DNA of 64,000 bases from NCBI GenBank assembly GCA_012295275.1, contig CM022674.1, positions 5,582,436-5,646,435 of the forward strand. Direction: 5' to 3'. Below the pieces are notes generated by a model. That model made no database searches and had not been told where the DNA came from. It was given only the letters and a program-made list of their open reading frames with translations. The translations under genes were made by a program, and so were the position numbers. Positions 59,669 to 64,000 of this stretch are shown here, piece after piece. The DNA comes from Chrysomallon squamiferum (lineage: Eukaryota > Mollusca > Gastropoda > Neomphalida > Peltospiridae). The stretch's first letter is position 1. Each line of letters opens with the position of its first letter.

Positions 59669-59971
59669 TGTGTTATATCTACACAGATTAACTTGTTAAC
59701 ATTTGTCTAACTAAAGAGCTGCTGTAATCAGTCAGCTATGGCAAAGACTCTTATCTAAATTGCTAGTTAAATCTGCTTAACTCATTAGTAATATTTGAAT
59801 ACTGCATTTAAGCCTTTAGATTAATGTCAAATGAACAGTTTACAGACTTCAGAACAGATTTGTAATGGTGGATGAACACTGATACAGTCTCAGATGGAAA
59901 TTCCTAACAATTTTCATAAGGGATAGGGTTTTTTTGGCTTGTTCCTGTGTGTTAGTTCAAATCCTGTTAGA

Positions 59972-60058
<87 letters not shown>

Positions 60059-61392
60059 GGTATTTTTATTTGATTATTTTTTTTTATTTTTTTTTTTTAG
60101 GTTAATTTTTTTTTTTCATTTTATATAATTTCAATATTTATTATAAATTTAAAAAAAAAAAAAATAACTTAAATGTTTCAACAGAAAGTTATTTGTTTAT
60201 TTATTCCCTTCATTTTTTTTTTTTTTTAAATACTTTATTTAGTTTATATTTTTTCCAGATCAATTTCAAAATACAGTTATTTTAATTGTTATTTTATCTA
60301 TAGTTATATTTGTGATTCTGTAATAAAGACATGTTGTGCATGTTTGATTGTTCCAGGATCAACTGGTGCATGTTTGATATGTTCCAGGATCAAGTCCTGA
60401 CACTGGATGTTAAATTTTGCTGGTATAAAACCCATTAAGACTTAAATCTAACATACTAACACTAACACTGTCACATTTAACAAGATTCAAAACAATATCT
60501 GAAAAATACTGAAAATTTAGTTAGATTATTTATTCTCATTAGCTGTAGGTAAAATAACAATAAATAAACATAGCAAGAAAAACAGACATTTTGAATTTTT
60601 TCAGAATATTTTTCTTTCTTTTCTTTTCTGATTTTTCTTTTTATTTTATTATTATTATTTTTTTTTAAAATATTTTGTTCCCCAAGACATTGTAGGTATA
60701 TTTTAATATCAAACTTTCTTTTGAAAATATATGTTATTCTCTTTTTTTTTTCACAATACCTCAAATATTGTTTAAAACATAAATAGAAATTCTTTTGAAC
60801 ATCAATATTCAAAAAATGTACTTTTTTTATAACATTATTCTTCTTTTGCTTCAGTGTCACACAAACTTTAATAACCACCAAAAATAAATAAATAAATTAT
60901 TTGGAAGTGTTTGTAAGGTATTGAGATATTTGTTGAAAATATAATTATTGGATGACAGAATAAACAAATGAAAATCCTTAGGAAATATGTTTAGGTTTCT
61001 CTTTCTAACATCTTAAATAAACTTTGATAAGAAATAACTTAACTCAGTGCATGGCAATTTGCCAAAATTTTAAAGACATTTTGTCTTTTTTGTCTTGCAG
61101 ATAAACTTTGAAAATAAATAAATAAACTAATCATTTGAAAGATTAAAAAATATATATATTGGCATTTTGTTCAAACCATTATATACATCAATAAATTAAT
61201 AATAATAATAATAATAAAAATAATAATAATAATAATATATACATGTGTGTGTGTGTGTGTGTTGCTTTTTATACAGAACTAGAATTTTAACCCATCACAT
61301 CAGTACTTTTTCTAGCTGTTTAAAAGAAGATGTCTGCATTTCTGAAGGAATAGAATAAAATTCTTCACTTTAAAGTAAAAATTATTACTTAC
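58503..61392. other. PEX2 intron 3, left part
   Basis: AT-rich with TA (59558-59577), GT (about 59636-59670), poly-T plus TTA (59975-60060) and AAT (61198-61237) microsatellites, and a small tandem duplication GTGCATGTTTGATxTGTTCC at about 60336 and 60367. No coding exon supported. Confidence 0.6.
59975..60060. repeat. Poly-T and TTA microsatellite
   Basis: 33-bp T run followed by (TTA)n. Confidence 0.95.
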
Positions 61393-62586
61393 CTTGGCCT
61401 CATCTTCATCCAGATAGTAGCCCATGGGAGTCCTCAGTACTATAATGGAACGGTCTGATTGGCTATATGTCCTGGGGACACTATGTGGTCTTTGAGAGTA
61501 TACTTTGGAGGCCATCTGAGGCTTAAATTTTGAGAGGTTCCTCCCTCTAGTTGCATGAAGGAAATTTCTTGTCGATGTTGTCCATACCGGAGGCGTCTGC
61601 GTTTTTATATTGCTGACATCAGTAAAACAGTCACTGACAACTGACTGTTCGCCGTCGTCACGGTAACCTTGCAGTAGCTCGTCAGTGTCTCCATTCGATT
61701 TAGTTGAAGAGAGTTTCTGTCTGCATGGCGGAATTTGCAGGTAATTAGAACTTTCCGTGTCATCACCAAAACTGGCGAAATCCTCGTCATCATCATCATC
61801 GTGAACTGGTTCATCATCGCTGACACTCCCAATGTGTTCTTCATCGGAATCATGGGATACATTCGCCTTGGGCTTTGAGGTTCGTTCGCAAATGACATCC
61901 CCCATGACATCTTCTACGACTGTGACCTTTTTACCTTGACCTATCTGACATAGGTCAAGGTCTTCAAGGGAGAGCGGACCTATCTGTTTAAAAGAAGATG
62001 TCTGCCTTTCTGAAGTATGGGAATAAAAATCTTCACTTTGTGACTCCATGGACAGGAAGCTTTTTGAATCCATACTGAAGAACTGTCCTGACAGACTTGT
62101 GGACAAAAGTGAACTGTCTTGCAGATTAGATTCAGGTTTCAGTACAGGGGAGTCTGTATCTTTGTGAAAAGCTTCACCATCTGTTACTATTGTTCCTGAA
62201 TCTTTCACATATGTTCCTGATTCCGCAGTATTTATTCCTGTAACATTTGTTCCAACATCCATTACATTTGTTTCTGACCCTGTAACATGCACGCCAGAAT
62301 CAGTCAGATGTGTTCCTGATTCTGTCGTACTTATTCCTGACACTGTAGCATCTGTTCCTGACACTGTCACATCAGTTCCTGACTCTGTAACATTTATTCC
62401 TGATTCAGAGTAGTCAGTAGATGTGACAACTACAGCCTCTGTTTCCTGCACAGTCAAATCAGATTCGGTTACATTCGTACCTCTCTGTTCTACAGGTGAA
62501 TCGGAAACCTCTTTTGTGACATCACTTCCTGTCACCTTTGCACCAGCACTTCCTTCAGATGATTTCTCGTCTTCAATGGGATCCAT
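61393..62586 (-). CDS. Large first coding exon of an unrecognised acidic, repeat-containing protein
   Basis: 398 codons from an ATGG with A at -3 (MDPIEDEKSSEGSAGAK) to a strong donor (gtaagt) after YYLDEDEAK, phase 0. Residues 63-137 are about eleven seven-residue repeats (GTxVTES-like). Residues 138-220 are Ser-rich. Residues 245-280 are strongly acidic with DDDDDEDFASFGDD, which resembles the acidic-phenylalanine motifs that bind adaptor ear domains (inference). Residues 330-398 are less biased, with the phrase IIVLRTPMGYY near the end. I do not recognise the family. GC is well above the surroundings, as in the rootletin exons. It lies on the strand opposite PEX2, past its third exon; its own second exon was not found. 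Confidence 0.75.
62176..62400 (-). repeat. Coding 21-bp repeats in the unrecognised exon
   Basis: About eleven diverged 21-bp units encode heptapeptides such as GTDVTVS, GTDATVS, GTHLTDS and GTYVKDS. More diverged than the 42-bp array of exon 1c. Confidence 0.85.
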
Positions 62587-64000
62587 TTTTAAATGGCAGA
62601 GAAAATTTGTGCAGCAAAACCCTTGTATAATAAAAAAGAACAAAATTCAATAAAAAAAAAAACTCGAAAGATTATCTTTATATTTACTTCAGTGACAAAG
62701 TGCCTGTATGCTGAGCATGAATACACTGCTTTGTAATTCAGTGTTTGAAAAAAAAAATATTAAAATAACAGTTCTCTGGAAGTCTGCCAAGTTCTACCCA
62801 GTTTCCTATGACATTGTAATTATAGACAGCTTCAAAGCACAGATCACCCATACAGTCATTGAAACAACTGATCAAGTGTATTTGCCTCCAGTTCTTCTTC
62901 TACCTGGCACTTGTCTCAGGATTTAATAAATCTCCTAATATACAGAGCTAGTCAGTCATAAGCAGTCCTTGAGATAAATTTTTTCTCTGCCAAGCCTTCT
63001 ATCAATGAAGAAAAAGAATCACTGAAGGTTTTAAAAAAATATCATTATGAAAAAAAATGAGAAAAAAAAGGAATGATTTGTAAAGCTGTTTGCATTAAGC
63101 TATATCAGCTCAGTAACCGGCGAAGTCGTTCACTCCCTTGGCATTAAATGTAGTCGTCTGTGAGCGTTAAAAGACACCGCGACTGAAATTTCGTCGGTTT
63201 AGGTAACAGTAGATCTCGTATATCACACTGGCTGACCCACTCCGCACAAGGAGCTTTATTTCCAGATTTGTCACCAGGCTTTGTACTGGTCACATTGTTT
63301 TGTTAATCCATAAATTTCGAACAAAAAAAAAAAAAACCACAATCCTCCACCATATTTTGTTGGAACTCTGTATATTTTATTTTAACTCAAAGCATTAATT
63401 TATTCCATGTTTTTTTTTTTTTTGTTGTTTGTTTTAATTTTATTGTTTTTTTTCAGTTTCACCCTTTTAGAAAGCCATTTTTATTGTTTTTCCTGCTAAA
63501 TACATGTCACCATAAACCCATAAAAATTTCTTATCGCATTTTGACTAACTTGTTTTCAACGGATAGATTGTTTACAAGGCAGGTGGAAAAAGAATCAATA
63601 ATCAATGGAGATACAAAATGCACAGACTTGAAAGCAAATCGGTCTGTCTGTCATGGATAAAAATACGCTTTAATTCTTTCTCTGACTGGTGGAGCAGACT
63701 TAATTTTAATCTAATGAACATAACCCATTCATTGAAAGTCTTTGTGCGTATTTATGTTTGGTCTTTAGTACTGTCAAAATGCCTGCTTTTAGTATTGTCA
63801 GAATTGGCGTCTGCTTCAGTGCAGTTACTGCACAGTGCTAATCAATATGGCAGACATCAAATGGCTGAGAGTGTCATTTATTTTTAACTTGAGAAATAAG
63901 CACATTTTCAGTTTATTAAAATTAAAGGTTTTATAAATGGAGAAAAAAAAAAGAAAAGACAAAAATACTGGTTTTTATATCTGACTGGTTTGCAATTGTA
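62587..64000. other. Sequence upstream of the unrecognised exon, to the window end
   Basis: May hold its 5' UTR or promoter. A patch at about 63100-63300 is richer in GC and CpG than the flanks and could be a promoter or an old repeat. The plus-strand ORFs at 62708-62926 and 63618-63887 show no family I recognise. PEX2 exon 4 was looked for and not found. Confidence 0.5.

Noticed and set aside
61090-61130. Strong plus-strand acceptor (GTCTTGCAG at 61100) after PEX2 exon 3.
   Set aside because: The following frame is INFENK then stop, and does not match PEX2 (expected FTIYS-like). At most a cryptic terminal exon.

Overview
The window is AT-rich metazoan DNA with many introns and very many microsatellites (CA, GA/CT, TA, TTA, TTTA, long poly-T). 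Together with the divergence of the encoded proteins from vertebrate ones, this fits a mollusc, most likely a cephalopod. The species call is inference; the eukaryotic gene structure is read directly from the sequence.

The main feature is most of a ciliary rootlet coiled-coil gene (rootletin, CROCC family) on the minus strand, from about 47.16 kb down to 5.7 kb. I could assemble 24 constitutive coding exons with GT/AG borders and compatible phases. They give about 1,608 codons that align from end to end with vertebrate rootletin (N-terminal PARIREI(I/V)TKNL block, QAYQ(D/E)GQQRQAQLVQ, AMLREQLDQA-like block, LLxLWRxVVxFRR block, Ser-Pro-Arg hinge, long coiled coil, VDPEAVR block). The last roughly 400 codons lie beyond the left edge.

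The 5' half of this gene is unusually modular. Four different exons each start with an ATG and end in a phase-0 splice donor: 47.1 kb (canonical, ending ERVIQ), 44.9 kb, 32.4-33.1 kb (an acidic protein segment with eleven 14-residue repeats) and 23.6 kb. They look like alternative promoters giving rootletins with different N-termini or with the N-terminal domain removed. There is also a pair of homologous 28- and 27-codon exons separated by only 44 bp, a layout typical of mutually exclusive splicing. Several introns carry tandem repeats that run up to or across a splice site.

From 47.2 to 56.8 kb the sequence is intergenic, dominated by simple repeats, with a few promoter-like motif clusters. 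On the plus strand at 56.8-58.5 kb are the first three coding exons of PEX2 (peroxisomal RING ubiquitin ligase subunit), head-to-head with rootletin. The rest of PEX2, including the RING, is not found in the window. At 61.4-62.6 kb on the minus strand is one large coding exon of an unrecognised acidic, repeat-containing protein. It lies downstream of PEX2 exon 3 and so is either nested in a PEX2 intron or is the start of an overlapping gene. No transposon with an intact ORF, tRNA or rRNA was recognised.
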